64,000 nucleotides of DNA from Protula sp. h YS-2021. Its lineage: Eukaryota > Annelida > Polychaeta > Sabellida > Serpulidae. Of this stretch, positions 22,269-33,495 are shown in pieces. The stretch lies in contig OX457025.1 in NCBI GenBank assembly GCA_949752745.1, positions 50,642,098 through 50,706,097 on the forward strand, written 5' to 3'. A program made the translations under genes and the position numbers. Each line of letters starts with the position of its first letter. Positions within the stretch are counted from its first letter, which is position 1. The notes under the pieces were generated by a model. It did not search any database. It was not told where the DNA came from and saw only the letters and a program-made list of their open reading frames with translations.

Positions 22269-22940
22269 TCGCACCGCAGCAAAGTAATTGGACCCCTGAT
22301 AGCAATGAACCTCCTCAAGGGATTGATGAAGGAACTTGTGGACAAAGATGTAACTATTTCCAAATGGACCGCACGTGATGCCAGACACGTGAAGATGCAA
22401 CCCCAGCGTTTGAGCTCCTTTCGGCCTTCACGGATAATGAAAGGCCCAAATAAATCGACACCACAAAACGTAAACGGTGGGCTGGGTTCAATGCGGTCGG
22501 GTGGTAGATCAGCCATCTTTTGATAACTAGTAGCAGCACGCAAGCGCCTACAAACAACACAACGAAATATATGTCTAGCAACTAACTGCCTACAACCCAC
22601 AATCCAGAAACCACCTAATCGCATTTAACGTCATCACTTTGCCTTGGTGCAACACTTCACGATGACAATGATCAATGACCAAACCAGCAATGTGAGAAGA
22701 CCTTGGTACCACTACTGGATGGACAAATTGTTGAGACAAAGCAGATTTCTTAAGTCGACCTCCAACCTTAAGCAAACCATCACACAAAATACAGTCCAAT
22801 TTGCTAAGCGGACTTTTATGTTTGACTGGATTTGACTGAAGCAAAGTGTCAATTTCCTCCGGAAAGGCTGACTTTTGCACAAGTTTTAGCACTGTTCTTT
22901 CAGAAGAAGCAAGGCTTTCCACCGACAATGAGTCGTACAC
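22269..22940 (-). pseudogene. BEL/Pao integrase, zinc-binding domain and truncated catalytic core
   Basis: Two frames (22590-22940, then 22241-22624) give the HHCC-type zinc-binding domain (HPVVVPRSSHIAGLVIDHCH; CVVCRRLRA) and the start of the core: MADLPPDRIEPSPPF, GVDLFGPF with the first catalytic Asp, LASRAVHLEIV, and RRFIAIRGPITLLRCD. After that the core stops and the C-terminal domain follows in another frame, so part of the core is deleted. The frame change near 22600-22620 is a separate lesion. Confidence 0.85.
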
Positions 22941-24427
22941 CGGCTTGAACTCCTAGTAGACACCGAAGAAAACCTTTTCGCCTTGAGCGCTTCAAACCAA
23001 AGACAGATCAATGCAACAACTCTTTTCAATCGACGCCAGGTTGAAATGTGGGAAAATCTGCTAATGTCAAAAGCTTTTGTTGAATTCGCAGCATGAGACT
23101 GAACCCGTCTTACTTCAGGGTCACTATCGCTAACAGTTGTAAGTTGTACATCCGCAGGAGACAAAGGAAGTTTCGACGATTTCAAGAATTCTGGACCAGA
23201 GAACCATTTGGAGGCAACAAGTTCGTTGGGTAAACAACCACGAGAGACAAGATCAGATACGTTCAGTTCGCCGGTTACATGATTCCACTGATTAACATTC
23301 GTGTGGGAGTGAATGAACCCAACCCTGTTTGCAACAAACACTTGAAACCGTCTTGCCATATTTGATATATAACCAAGAACCACTGTGTCTGTCCAAAAGT
23401 AATATTTGGCCTCAAATTCCAATTCAGACTCTATAAGCTTAGCTACCTTGACAGCGAAGACTGCAGCAGTCAACTCCAAACGAGGGATCGTAATCATCTT
23501 TATGGGGGCAACTCTAGACTTGGCCGTAACAAATGACACGTGAATGCCACCCATGCTATCTAATGTTCTCAAGTAGCTGCAGCAGCCATAGCCTGCCATG
23601 GGTGCGTCGCAAAAATGATGAAGCTGAAACTCAACTACCGTGACACCTCCAGGGACAAGACAACGAGGAACCGAAATTCTCTCTAACTCTGGAAAACTAT
23701 CGTACCATTTTATACATGTTAACCGAAGTGCCGATGGAATCGGTTCGTCCCAGTTCACACCAGATATGCAGAGCTGCTGAAGAAGCTGTTTGCCAAACAA
23801 GACGAACGGAGCTACAAAACCCATCGGATCGTACAAACCAGCGACCAGTGATAACAAGCCTCGCCGTGTCATTTCCCGACTCTTTGGAGACACTCTGAAT
23901 TGAAAACTATCGGACTGGATGTGCCACTGAACGCCCAAAGCTCGCTGTACTGGCAACTCGTCAAAACGAAGATCAAGGTTTTCAGAATTCAATTTCTTTT
24001 CAGGGGGGAAGGACTCTAATACCCAAAGTGAATTCGAGACAAACTTGTGCAACAGGAGATTTGCACACTCACACATGTCTGAGGTCCTACGTATTAAATC
24101 AACAGCTTGATCAGGCTCTGGTAAACTGTTCAGCCCATCATCAACGTAGAAATTATTGGGAAGGAAATCACTTCCGTCAGTCCCAAACCTGTCTTCATAG
24201 TCATTGGCGACTGGACGCAAACCAAAATTACTGCACGATGGTGACGAACGAAGTCCAAAGGTGTGAACATCCATGGCATATACACATTGCTCCCTGGACA
24301 AATCCTCTGACGGCCACCACAAGAAGCACATGTAGTGTCTATCTTTCTCGGGAACGCGGAATTGGTAATACATTTTGGTTATATCACAACCAAAGGCAAT
24401 GACATCTTGGCGAAACCTCAGTAACAC
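22941..24427 (-). pseudogene. BEL/Pao pol: reverse transcriptase and RNase H
   Basis: The long minus frame contains RFRQDVIAFGCDITKMYYQF (first RT Asp), FLWWP, MDVHTFGLRSSPSCSNF, then FYVDDGLNS (YVDD box). The BEL-specific connection follows (RALGVQWHIQSDSF, LVAGLYDPMGFVAPF) and the RNase H-like FCDAPMAGYGCCSYL, PIKMITIPRLELTAA and FWTDTVVLGYI. WNHVTGELNVSDLVSRG and the pre-integrase region end the frame at 22886. Order and motifs match BEL/Pao (Peptidase_A17-type pol). The upstream part is broken. Confidence 0.92.
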
Positions 24428-24857
24428 ACCGAGAAAGAGTTTAAGTCAGGTCCCTGTAGTAAGCATTTAAACTAGTATCCTTAAATTTTGCACTGCAATC
24501 AAAGACGACTCTAAGTTTGTTTCTAGCGTTAACAACGGCATGATGTGGGAGAAACCAAATAACCTTTTCTAAATCGCAACTCGAAACCTTGCTTGCATAA
24601 CCCTTCTCGATCATTTCTGATATGAAGCCTATATATTTTGCTTTGTATTCGGGATCGCGATCAAATCGCTTTCATAAATGCTGGAGTCGTTTCTCCGCAA
24701 CCGATCGATTGTTCGGCAAAGTTTTCTTTTCTTTGAAAGGTAGCGGCATAACATAATGTCCGTTTTGATCCACGAAAACATTGGACTTCATGATATCTAA
24801 AAATTTCACATCGTCTCGTGAAAGACCAATACCCTCAGAGACATCCTTGAAGTCAGA
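24428..24857 (-). pseudogene. BEL/Pao RT N-terminal part, with stops and frameshift
   Basis: Translated minus-strand pieces read KFLDIMKSNVFVDQNGHYVM, PLPFKEKKTLPNNRSVAEKR, VIWFLPHHAVVNARNKLRVV and FDCSAKFKDTSLNAYYRDL, the standard BEL RT entry region. There is at least one stop inside, and the frame is lost before RFRQD at 24427. Confidence 0.8.
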
Positions 24858-25655
24858 CTATAAAACCGCTAACACTTCCCGAGGAGACAACTCTTTGGTT
24901 TGAGTGCGAAAGCACAACTGGTTAACCTTTTGGTTTTCCACTTCGTACGCAAAAACTCTGTGTGAAAATCCTATTTGTGAACAATTTGACACGGAGGGGC
25001 AGGTAACCAATCCCACAATACCCCATTCAAGATCAGTCCTTTGAGCAAAAGGCCCACTCTGAGAAACAACAACCTGCCGAGGTATAAGGGCACGAGTACA
25101 ATTATAAGCAATAAGAAGCCCTATCTCTACACCAGGGTCAACAGGCATCAGCTTGTTCTTCAAAAATTGTAAGTGTGGCCACCTCTTTGCCATCGACGCC
25201 GTTGGAATGTGGGCACGATTAGCCGGCATGATAGGTCTGGAGTACAATGTTGGCAAAGAAATTTCCTTGTCACTACGGACGCCCTTAACAACTAGGCCGC
25301 TAACACGTTTGCATTCAATGCGGCGATCCTCGGCAAGCATCGTTGACAATGATAGCGTAGTATCACGACTGTCTACTCCAAGCCATTTCAAAGTATCATC
25401 CAGGATAAAGGAGGTATCAGATTGCGTATCTAGGAGAGCATAGACGAAATTGCTTTTCTGGGGTTTGGACGGATGATAAATGTACACTGGCACAATCATT
25501 GAACTCAAAGAACCATCGAGGCCTGAAGTAGCATTCGAATAGGACTGCGCAACTGTTCCGCTATTTGAATTCGGATTATTCGATTGCAAATCCAGAACAT
25601 CATTCAATGCCGGATTACTGTACTGAGGCACAAAAACTTGAGCGTTTGCTTGCAA
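24858..25655 (-). pseudogene. BEL/Pao aspartic protease region
   Basis: Contains VYALLDTQSDTSFILDDTL, the active-site DTxS variant usual in BEL/Pao proteases, then LSLSTMLAEDRR, SLPTLYSRPIMPANRAHIPT, WPHLQFL, GVEIGLLIAYNCTRALIPRQ and RTDLEWGIVG. It ends at an in-frame TAG (24856-24858), after which RT sequence continues in the same frame, so that stop is a nonsense change within a once continuous pol. Confidence 0.88.
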
Positions 25656-25761
25656 CGAGGAATGTTTGATTTATTCTTCCGGAAAGCTTCCACACAATCA
25701 TGCAACGATGTTGGGTGGTACCTTGACAAGTCGAACACTTAGCTTTGTGTTTGCAATTCTT
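25656..25761 (-). pseudogene. BEL gag zinc-knuckle end, cut by hAT insertion
   Basis: The minus frame reads CKHKAKCSTCQGTTQHRCM, the second part of a cysteine/histidine-rich gag nucleic-acid-binding module. Its first part lies beyond the hAT element, at about 27645-27700. The next codons connect to the protease frame at 25655. Confidence 0.7.
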
Positions 25762-25963
25762 GTAGATATTAGAGGTGTGACGGTTCGTACCGAAAACCGA
25801 GAACCGAGAAAAGGCTTCGGTTCGGTTCGAACCGAAAACCGAAAAGCCCAATCACGGTTTCGGTTCGGTTCTTTTTTTACCAATTATAACAAGATAATGC
25901 ATTCATTTGGTAATGTTATTTTAGTTCTCTTAGTATAGTTTAGTCTTAGTATATATGTATGTT

Positions 25964-27176
25964 ACAGTCAATGGGTGAAATCCGTCATTTCACGAAATAG
26001 CAAATCATTTTAGCCGTTTCGTGAAATGCCTGAAATCTCTTGCCGTTTCATGAAAGGGCAAAACATTTTAGCCATTTCGTGAAATGACTGAAAATTGCAA
26101 GGCTTCATTGCACAATATGGCAAATACAATCAGACAATCGGTGAAACAGTTTTGGTGGTCTTTTATTTATTATATCACGGGGTCTTTGAACTCCTTTTAA
26201 CCACATATTACCTAGATATTAATCAGCTACAAAATACTTTTGTTCTCTTTTAATCATTAACTAAAACAGGCTCAAAAGCTCTCCAATTGAACCTGGGGTC
26301 TAGGACATTCCCCCCCAAGACAATTCCCCCCGAACAATTCCCCCCCCCCCCCCCCGAGGACCATTCGCCCCCAACTAATTTCTGTTTTTATTTTATTTTG
26401 AATGCCAAAACAAAAATAAAACAACCAGGTATCTGTCTTTTCTTTTTTTTTTTTTTTGTAAAACACCTTAAAATCAAAAATGCAAAATGCGAAATGATCT
26501 GTTCGGGTGTTTCCTCAGTTTCCTTAGCCTTGCTCTAGGATTGCAATTATAATGATCAAACTTTGAAAAATGAAAAACAAAAATGAATTGGGGGGGGGGG
26601 GGGGCGGGTATGGATGAACCAAGCCAGGAAATCGTACATCAAGACAAACCAGTGGTTGCAACTAGTAACTTGGATATTGCCGCCACACACTCAGATATGA
26701 CCGCCAGTGACTTGGACATCGCAGCCAGTAGCTCAGATGCTCCTGTTAACGACGTGTCACAATCGTCCGAGCCTCCACCATTGAGTCCAAATGTACAAAA
26801 GTTAAACTTTTAGAGCATTTTGTTCTGATAATGATTCGCTGAAATGTGTAACAATTCGAATTTGTAACTAAAAACCGGAAACATTGTCGCAGAAATATTT
26901 AGAGTATGAAAAAGCTTGTTACTGTATGTTACACTGGTATTTGTGTGGTGATGGTGTCAAAATTTGCAAATAAAAAGTTCAAATTATTCTGTTTTTTATT
27001 TTCAAAGTCTGGTTTGCCATTCCATCATGACATGAAAAAGCGGAAATTTTAGCCATTTCACGAAATGGCTAAAAATTTTATTCATTTCATGAAACGGCAA
27101 ATGATTTCAGGCATTTCACGAAATGGCTAAAATGATTTGCCATTTCGTGAAATGGCGGGTTTCGCCCATTGACTGT
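25964..27176. mobile_element. Long-TIR (about 130 bp) element nested in the hAT element
   Basis: The left arm ACAGTCAATGGGTGAAATCC...CATTTCACGAAAT...CGTTTCATGAAA (25964 to about 26095) is the near-complete reverse complement of the right arm (about 27030-27176, ending GCCCATTGACTGT). Each arm contains shorter palindromes of ATTTCGTGAAAT. Flanks are (TA)n-like, so the target duplication cannot be read. The interior has C-runs, a small open frame and a poly(A) signal. Superfamily not recognised. Confidence 0.75.
26583..26813 (+). CDS. Small unrecognised open frame inside the long-TIR element
   Basis: Seventy-six codons after a G-run (26591-26603). The protein has a repeated NLDIAATHSDMTASDLDIAA pattern and an acidic/serine/proline end (SSEPPPLSPNVQKLNF). 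After the stop there is AT-rich sequence with GCAAATAAAAAG (about 26970), a plausible polyadenylation signal. It could be the last exon of a captured host or transposase gene. I do not recognise the protein, and the first codons are encoded by a low-complexity G tract. Confidence 0.35.
   Translation: MNWGGGGAGMDEPSQEIVHQDKPVVATSNLDIAATHSDMTASDLDIAASSSDAPVNDVSQSSEPPPLSPNVQKLNF

Positions 27177-27178
<2 letters not shown>

Positions 27179-27226
<48 letters not shown>
27179..27226. repeat. (TA)n microsatellite
   Basis: Uninterrupted TA dinucleotides at the right edge of the long-TIR element. Confidence 0.95.
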
Positions 27227-27228
<2 letters not shown>

Positions 27229-27644
27229 CACATCGGACAAATCAACAAATATTTCACATACTTGTTTTTGGAACCTATGACGAATTCTATGCGTTTATTA
27301 TGGCTACATGTGAGTCTGTCAGTCAATAACAATGTAAATTGTTGTGTAAGTAAGCTTTGAGGTAATAAATATAAAACATTACCGTTTTATGTACCGTTTT
27401 ATGTTAGATTTTGTCTGTTCTGACGTGAAAAGAAATATCGGATTAGGTGCAGGCAATTATAAATAAATAAAAAAAATAAACATGCCTATATATATATATA
27501 TTTTTTTTTTTTGAAAAGAAAACTACCGATTGGTTTTGCTGAACCGAACCGAAAAAACCCGAACCGAACCGAAGATTTTTGTTGAACCGAACCAAACCGA
27601 ATCGAACCGAGCCGGAGGTGAACCGTCACACCTCTAGTAGATAT

Positions 27645-28937
27645 GACCTGCAATCAGGCATCCACGGCATAACTGTTTGTCATCACAAAGGCATTTTTGT
27701 CTGATACCGATAGCATTGAGAAATCATTTCATTTCCCGAGCGGATGATTCTTCAAACACAACACACATGACTTTGAAGACGAAGCACGTGACAAATTCGA
27801 CTCGGCAGCATGAGAGGTGCTTTTCTTTGAAAAGGAATTTGCTGGCTGCCTTGATTGAGTAGCTTCAACCTTCTGACGAAGCAATGTGTGAGGCTCATTG
27901 GCTATGTCAGCCTCTTTGAGGAAAAATTTCATTAAGACTGAGAAGGCGGGAAACTTTCCTTGCTCAGATTGATGGTCGTTGAGAAACTGAAGAGAGGGAA
28001 CCGAAGACATGCATGATTGGCATTGATGTAAATAATCGGCGATTCTTCGCAACTCTTGAGCATCTTTGCTACCTATTTTCGGAAACCTGTCGATTTTTTG
28101 GCGCATTTTCTCACCAACGATGAAACTATTTCCAAACCGACGGTCAAGATTTTTGAAAGCTTCCTCATAAGCCATAGACGTGTCCATATACAAGTAACAT
28201 TCGATACATTCTTTTGCTTCTCCACCGATGTAACGACTGAGGTAATAAAGCTTTTCGTCATCGGGTACCCCTCTACTGGATACAAGGGTTTGAACCAACT
28301 TTTTCTATGTTTGATAGGACAGAACATCACCAGTAAAAACATCTGGTTCAGGTACAGGCAAACGCGCAAGTGACAATTGATCACACAAAGAACGAAGAAG
28401 TTCACCAGAAGACACATCAGAATTCACCTTTTCCTTTTCTTCAGCCACAAAAGATTGGTCATCTGGAACACGCAACATGTGTTTTACGGCGGCATTTATC
28501 TCTTTGAAAAGTGCTTCGCCACTTTGCTCGACACTCTCAAAACGATTGACAACTGAATGAGCCAAGTCGTGGTCGGCAAATGCAACCAAAGTGTCGTACT
28601 GCGTTACAAAAGTATCGAAATCGTCCATAAGTTTGTCACGTACCGAACGGACATGAAAAACATCACTCAGTTCGCTCAACAAAACCTCAGCATGGCGAAA
28701 GGCCTTTTTCATTTGGCGACAGGACACTTCAAACTCCTTTGTTTGAACAGAGATTTGATACATGCGACCCTTTTCAGTTTGGGTCCTTGACCGAACACTA
28801 GCCTTTTGGGCAACCTCATCCTCGGGTTCAACATTATCGGGACCAACTGCCCCTTGGTCTTCAACCGACTTAGATTCTTTGACTTTCGACATAATTGAAA
28901 CTGAATTATTTGAAGCACGATAGTACACAAAAGGCAC
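27645..28937 (-). pseudogene. BEL/Pao gag, frameshifted
   Basis: The N-terminal frame (28305-28937) is acidic and helical (RSRTQTEKGRMYQISVQTKE, FDTFVTQYDTLVAFADHD) and ends ARLPVPEPDVFTGDVLSYQ. The second frame (27729-28298) continues with GVPDDEKLYYLSRYIGGEAK, AYEEAFKNLDRRFGNSFIV, LRRIADYLHQC and CVLCLKNHPLGK. This is the DUF1759-type gag core followed by the first cysteine pair of the zinc-knuckle module. The frame changes near 28300. The remainder of the module is beyond the hAT insertion. Confidence 0.88.
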
Positions 28938-31430
28938 TTACATTGACACTTTAGTAATAATAAATCCTATTACAGAGATTCAACAAAAAATCTATCGCAA
29001 ACTAGAACGAATACTGACCCAAGAACAATTAATCCAATTACAAGTTAACCTTAAGACTTAAGAGTGAAATACACTTAAACTAAATGACTGCAAAACGTTA
29101 ACTAGAGAGGGCCGATGACGCACCACCCATGTCAGACAATCACCACAGGAAAACCATCAGGTATGAGACAAATCAAGCACAAGCCAGGGAATTACCAAAG
29201 ACAAGTGTCACACCAAAACAAAGTCGAAGACAAAGTCAAGTGTTACATCAAAACACATTCCAAAGAACCATAACCATTTTGCAATTACAACGCAAGTAAA
29301 AGGAATTGGTATACAACATTTTAGTGTTGCTTCATAGGGACACAATTAGTGATTGTAACAGTTTTTATCCTAAACAATTACAATTTTTTCCTTCACACAA
29401 GAATTGTGGTGTAATATTTCTGTAAAGTAAGTATTTATGAAGAGCAAGACAAAGTTATACCGCACCGCACCAGCAAAAAAAATATAACCAAACATTATAC
29501 AAATATAAACTATGATTTAACATTTTGGTTGCAACTTGCAATTAAGAACATGTTGCTTAAATTATATAATATTCAATATATCAAATTAATTACTCAGAAA
29601 AATTGCCAAATATCTAATGTCCTAAGTGAGTTGACCAAATAATAAATTTTTTCGAAGGGGCATTCATGATTCTATAACACACTTCAAGTAAAAAAAAAAA
29701 ATAAATCTATCACAGATGCATGAAAACAACAAGAATTGTTATAACGATAACAATTCAGAAAAATAATTTAACAATACAACAATATTGGCTATGAAACCGA
29801 GTCAGAATTAAAAACAGAACCTTTTTATCACGCCCACTTTATCGAAAATTAAAAGGCCAATAGAAGGGAGCAAATGTTATTTTATTTAAATTATTTCTAG
29901 TTTATCATCCAAAAAAAATCATGAGTGTTTATTTAGATGTCGATTATAAAATCGGTCTAGTTAAAAAAAAGAATAACAAGGAGAAAACTAACGCTCGTAG
30001 CACCAGAATAAAACACAAATACGATTTAAGAAAGTTTTATTGGTGGGTAAAATTTTTAAACTTTCTTTTCTTAGTAACACTATCACGGCCACAACAGCTG
30101 ACACTTTAAATAAAGGTATTTTTCAAAATTCAAAACGAGGCGATCGTACGGAATTCCCTTTTGTCACGTGCTATAGGTGGTACTTTCCTAATATGAGCTC
30201 CAAGGAGTTTTTTTGGCTATAACAAATTAAACAGAAGCGCTAAAATAACACACGGGCATTTGCTTTCGTATCGCAAACTGAACGCACGCAACATCTTTCG
30301 ATTTTGATGCGACACGGTGTTTGAAACGAAAACGCGAAAATAAAATCAACGCGTATATGACATCATGACGCAAACCTGAAATCATGTGACACATCGACCG
30401 TCGTACAAATTAATCACATGATCTCTGAATCCGCCCCTTTTGAAAATGATTGACAGTCAATTTGAATCAATTTTACAGACGACAGCGAGAAAGGTATAAC
30501 CCAGGCCTGTGTTACAGAGACAGAGGAAGAGCACTCGTTTGAATATAAGCTTGCGTCGCAGAGATAGAGAGAGAACTCTAAGTATCGATCAATGACGAAA
30601 CAGTACAGATCAGCTGGCAAGCAGCAAGATCGCTGCCTTAGTCTATACACTGTAAACAAACAGTACACGGTATTTGCAAAGTTTTATCGGTAGAAATAAA
30701 ACGCTTTAAAAACAGATCTGGATAAAGTTTTATCAAAATAATGAGCATAATGCAAAGCTTAATATACCTTTTAAGATTTGATCGATTTTGAGAGGTGTAT
30801 TTTAAGTAACAACACGATAAACTTGAGTTAAACACAGGATACTTGCAACATGTTTTAATACAGTATTTTAGGTTTCAACTTTCAATTTTAAGTTTCAACG
30901 CAATATGTCTCAGGTTTAGGTGCCGTTTTAAACGACTGAATTTGGGGAGATTTCCTAAGATTAACGATTTTAAACTTTCAACAAAAACAATTAAAGATTT
31001 CGTACACATTTTACTAAACCTTTAACCAAAAAAAAAAAAAAAAAAACTTACAGTGCTGAAGGTGACCTGTGGAATTGGGATTGCAGCCCTTAAAAAAAAA
31101 CAATCCTTTGACAATCACATGCTACCACAGGCAGGGGGGGGGGGGGGGCTTCAGAAGCTTAAACTATATTTCAGAAAAAATTTATCACAAATATCGAACA
31201 GTTACACATGGTTTTTAAAACATTCGTTCACCAGTAAGAGAAGAGATCCCTTTTTTTCCTTTTTTTTTCTTTTTTGCAGACAAGTGACCGAAAAGCGAGA
31301 ACCGGGGGTGGGGGAACACACTTCAACTATGTCTTTCGTAAACAACTGACGTAAACATTATTACATATACATGACCACTGGACATATTTTAAACTTTTAA
31401 CTTGACATTTTCCCTGAAAACTGTTGTAAC
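28938..31430. other. Sequence between BEL gag and Gypsy element
   Basis: Non-coding and AT-rich. The first few hundred bases could be BEL 5' leader (minus strand). It holds an A-run at 31026-31044 and a G-run at 31133-31148. No LTR copy of the 21.2-kb type is present here, and no conserved open frame was recognised. Confidence 0.45.
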
Positions 31431-31650
31431 GGGGCGGTTACAAGCCTCTGTTTGATAAGACAGAGGTATGATCAGCTGGTCAGTCCTCGGAGAGGGTGGC
31501 CGGCGAAATGATGAAGGCCGGACTGATAGCTTGGATATTTTTATTTACAATTTCGTTTGTACAGTTTCCTTCGACAATAACAATTATCCTTGTTAGCTGA
31601 CTGCTCTATTAATTAGCACTTCTTCGCGTTGTGTTTTCTAACGCGTTTTA
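31431..31650 (-). mobile_element. Gypsy 3' LTR region (partial)
   Basis: ACAATAACAATTATCCTTGT, TAGCTGACTGCTCTATTAAT and TAGCACTTCTTCGCG (31574-31640) repeat at 39234-39290 with few changes, the only segment shared by the two element ends. Next to it lies GTAACGGGGCGGTTAC, and the minus strand carries a poly(A)-type signal (GTAAATAAAAAT). The env stop is only about 30 bp away, so a normal U3 is missing here. LTR edges are unresolved. Confidence 0.5.
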
Positions 31651-31673
31651 CGACTACGGTAGTCTAGTCCTCA

Positions 31674-32764
31674 CTAAGTAAGAGTCACACTACCAAGGTT
31701 GTCGGCCTCTGATTGGGTCATTACCGGGGGAGTAACAGGTTCAAGAGAAGGGGATTTAGGACGATGTGAGGTTCCGGTAGGTGGAATCTCAATCCTCACG
31801 TTCGTATGGGATTCAGGATGTTTTTGACATACAACTCTGATCTTCGGATCCTTAGGTTTATTTAGACAGGGGCAGCGTTGGTTAATCACAAACCAGAACA
31901 CGGTTCCTACGACAAGCAAGGTTATTAATATAAGTCCACTTGTCGTGAGTCTTTCTTGCCACACTGAATGGGGAAACATGGACTGTAATTTCCGTATGTC
32001 GCTGTCTTTTTGAGACGCTTTTGCTAAAACATCATGCAGGTGTTCGAGAGGGATATCATGTATATCCGTGAGCTCTTTACGAATTGGTTCCATGTCTGTC
32101 TTCACTGTGTTAAGGGGTTCTTTCAGAAGGTGAGTAGAAGTCCAAATGTTAGGAGATAGGCATTGAATTGTACCTTTTGCTCTGCCGTAACAGTTCCGCT
32201 AATTTGCTGTGGAAGGGTAAAATATTTTGAAATTAATTGCGTGTAGGTCAGCTCAGGGAAGATAATTAGGGACATTTGACTATATACTGTCGATAATTCA
32301 TCTCGAAGCTGACTAGTAGCATTAGAAATCTTCAACAAGGCTTGGCGGTTCAATTTGATATCTGCATTAGTTTTGTTAATCAGGGTCACACTTTCTGATA
32401 ATACATGTACAACTTGCTGATTAGTATGTTCAAAATTTAGAATTATGTCATGCAGTTTGCGGACATTCTTTTCGGTGGCGACTCCGAATAATGTAGACAA
32501 CAAATTTCCGATTATAGGTATAACAGATCTTTCGGTACGGGCTTTTGATTTAGATAATACGGTCAAAGCAAGGGCTTCATCAAACATACTTTCAATCACC
32601 TTATGTTCTTCAGAGAATTGCTTAGCTTCTTGTGTAATGAGTTTCGCTAAATCGGTCCGAATCATTTTCGCTGTATGAGCTCTAGAATCATTTTGAACCG
32701 TCGTGGGTGGTTCATTCTCCAGAAGCGTCTTTACTGCACCTTTAAACTGTTTTATTTGTCTCAA
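31674..32764 (-). pseudogene. Gypsy env-like gene (baculovirus-F-like fusion protein family), frameshifted
   Basis: The first frame (32123-32764) has a basic cleavage-type site (KARTER) followed by the hydrophobic, glycine-rich IPIIGNLLSTLFGVAT. A long heptad-rich region follows (HDIILNFEHTNQQVVHVLSE; LRDELSTVYSQMSLI). The second frame (31674-32105) has a further helical part, one membrane segment (LTTSGLILITLLVVGTVFWF) and a proline-rich tail. Together this is the layout of F-like envelope proteins of env-bearing Gypsy elements. A one-base frame change lies between the two near 32120-32140. The upstream signal-peptide region is also broken by stops, so it is not functional. Confidence 0.75.
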
Positions 32765-32940
32765 TATATCACCTAAATGAGATCGGTACGGCTCGATCTC
32801 GACAGAGTATGTCAGAATCCACGAACTGTAGGATGCATAAGCTGCATTCCACGTAGTGCTATAGACATGAGTTCAAAATAACCCAAGGGTTCATCAATAA
32901 ATTCCACATGGAGATTTATTGTTCGTTCTACTTCTGTAGA

Positions 32941-33495
32941 CTAGTCAGTCTTTACCTTTCCCAAATCCTCGATTAATTGGGTTAAGGTTTGACCTCTCAT
33001 ATGGTACCATATACTGTCACAGTCTAATCGTGGTCGTTTAGCTGTGCTTTCTCCAATAACATCGCAAAATAGGGGTTCGTCAAGTCGTCGACGCATACGT
33101 ATAGGACGTACTCTTTCTGGATCCCTAGGGTCATTTGTGTTCCCTTGATCTAATTTATCCAGCGTTCCAGCGTTCGGACTGTCAGCAGTGGAAACGGGCG
33201 GACAGGCCGTAGTTGTTACTGGGACAGAAGATGTCGTGGCACCACCTCCACGTAGCGCCGCTGTCAATCTCACAGCTCGCAGCGGGCGTTTGCGCAGGGG
33301 TACTTCATTTTCCAGATCTTCTTCAGGTGGGTCTCGCGTTTGGAATGTATCATACTCATCCCATTCACGATCCCAAACACGTTCTGGGTTAGCGTGTTTC
33401 AAATAGTCCACATGCACGGTTTTCACCTTGCCCGTCGGTTGATGTTTTATAACAAAGTTAACCGGTGACTTCTGTTCAATGATGCGATAGAACGG
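32941..33495 (-). pseudogene. Gypsy pol C-terminal tail
   Basis: Continues the integrase reading frame after an in-frame TAG at 33496-33498. KTVHVDYLKHANPERVWD at its start is the integrase C-terminal (GPY/F-adjacent) block, followed by an arginine- and proline-rich tail (RPLRAVRLTAALRGGGATTS) ending at 32941. It precedes the env-like gene, whose start overlaps the intervening 180 bp. Confidence 0.8.

Larger units (their letters stand above)
25770..27636. mobile_element. hAT element with 8-bp target duplication GTAGATAT
   Basis: The termini TAGAGGTGTGACGGTTC and GAACCGTCACACCTCTA are perfect inverted repeats. GTAGATAT lies on both sides (25762-25769, 27637-27644). Subterminal regions are rich in ACCGAACCGAA/TTCGGTTCGGTT. 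An 8-bp duplication with this TIR fits the hAT superfamily. No transposase is present. It splits the BEL gag zinc-knuckle region and is itself split by the long-TIR element at 25964-27176. Confidence 0.9.

Noticed and set aside
22197..24402. Several + strand frames of 60-124 codons opposite BEL pol
   Set aside because: They are antisense shadows of the reverse transcriptase and integrase frames.
26340..26604. G-quadruplex-forming regulatory element from the C- and G-runs
   Set aside because: Long homopolymer runs in this window occur at several random repeat edges; nothing links them to a promoter.
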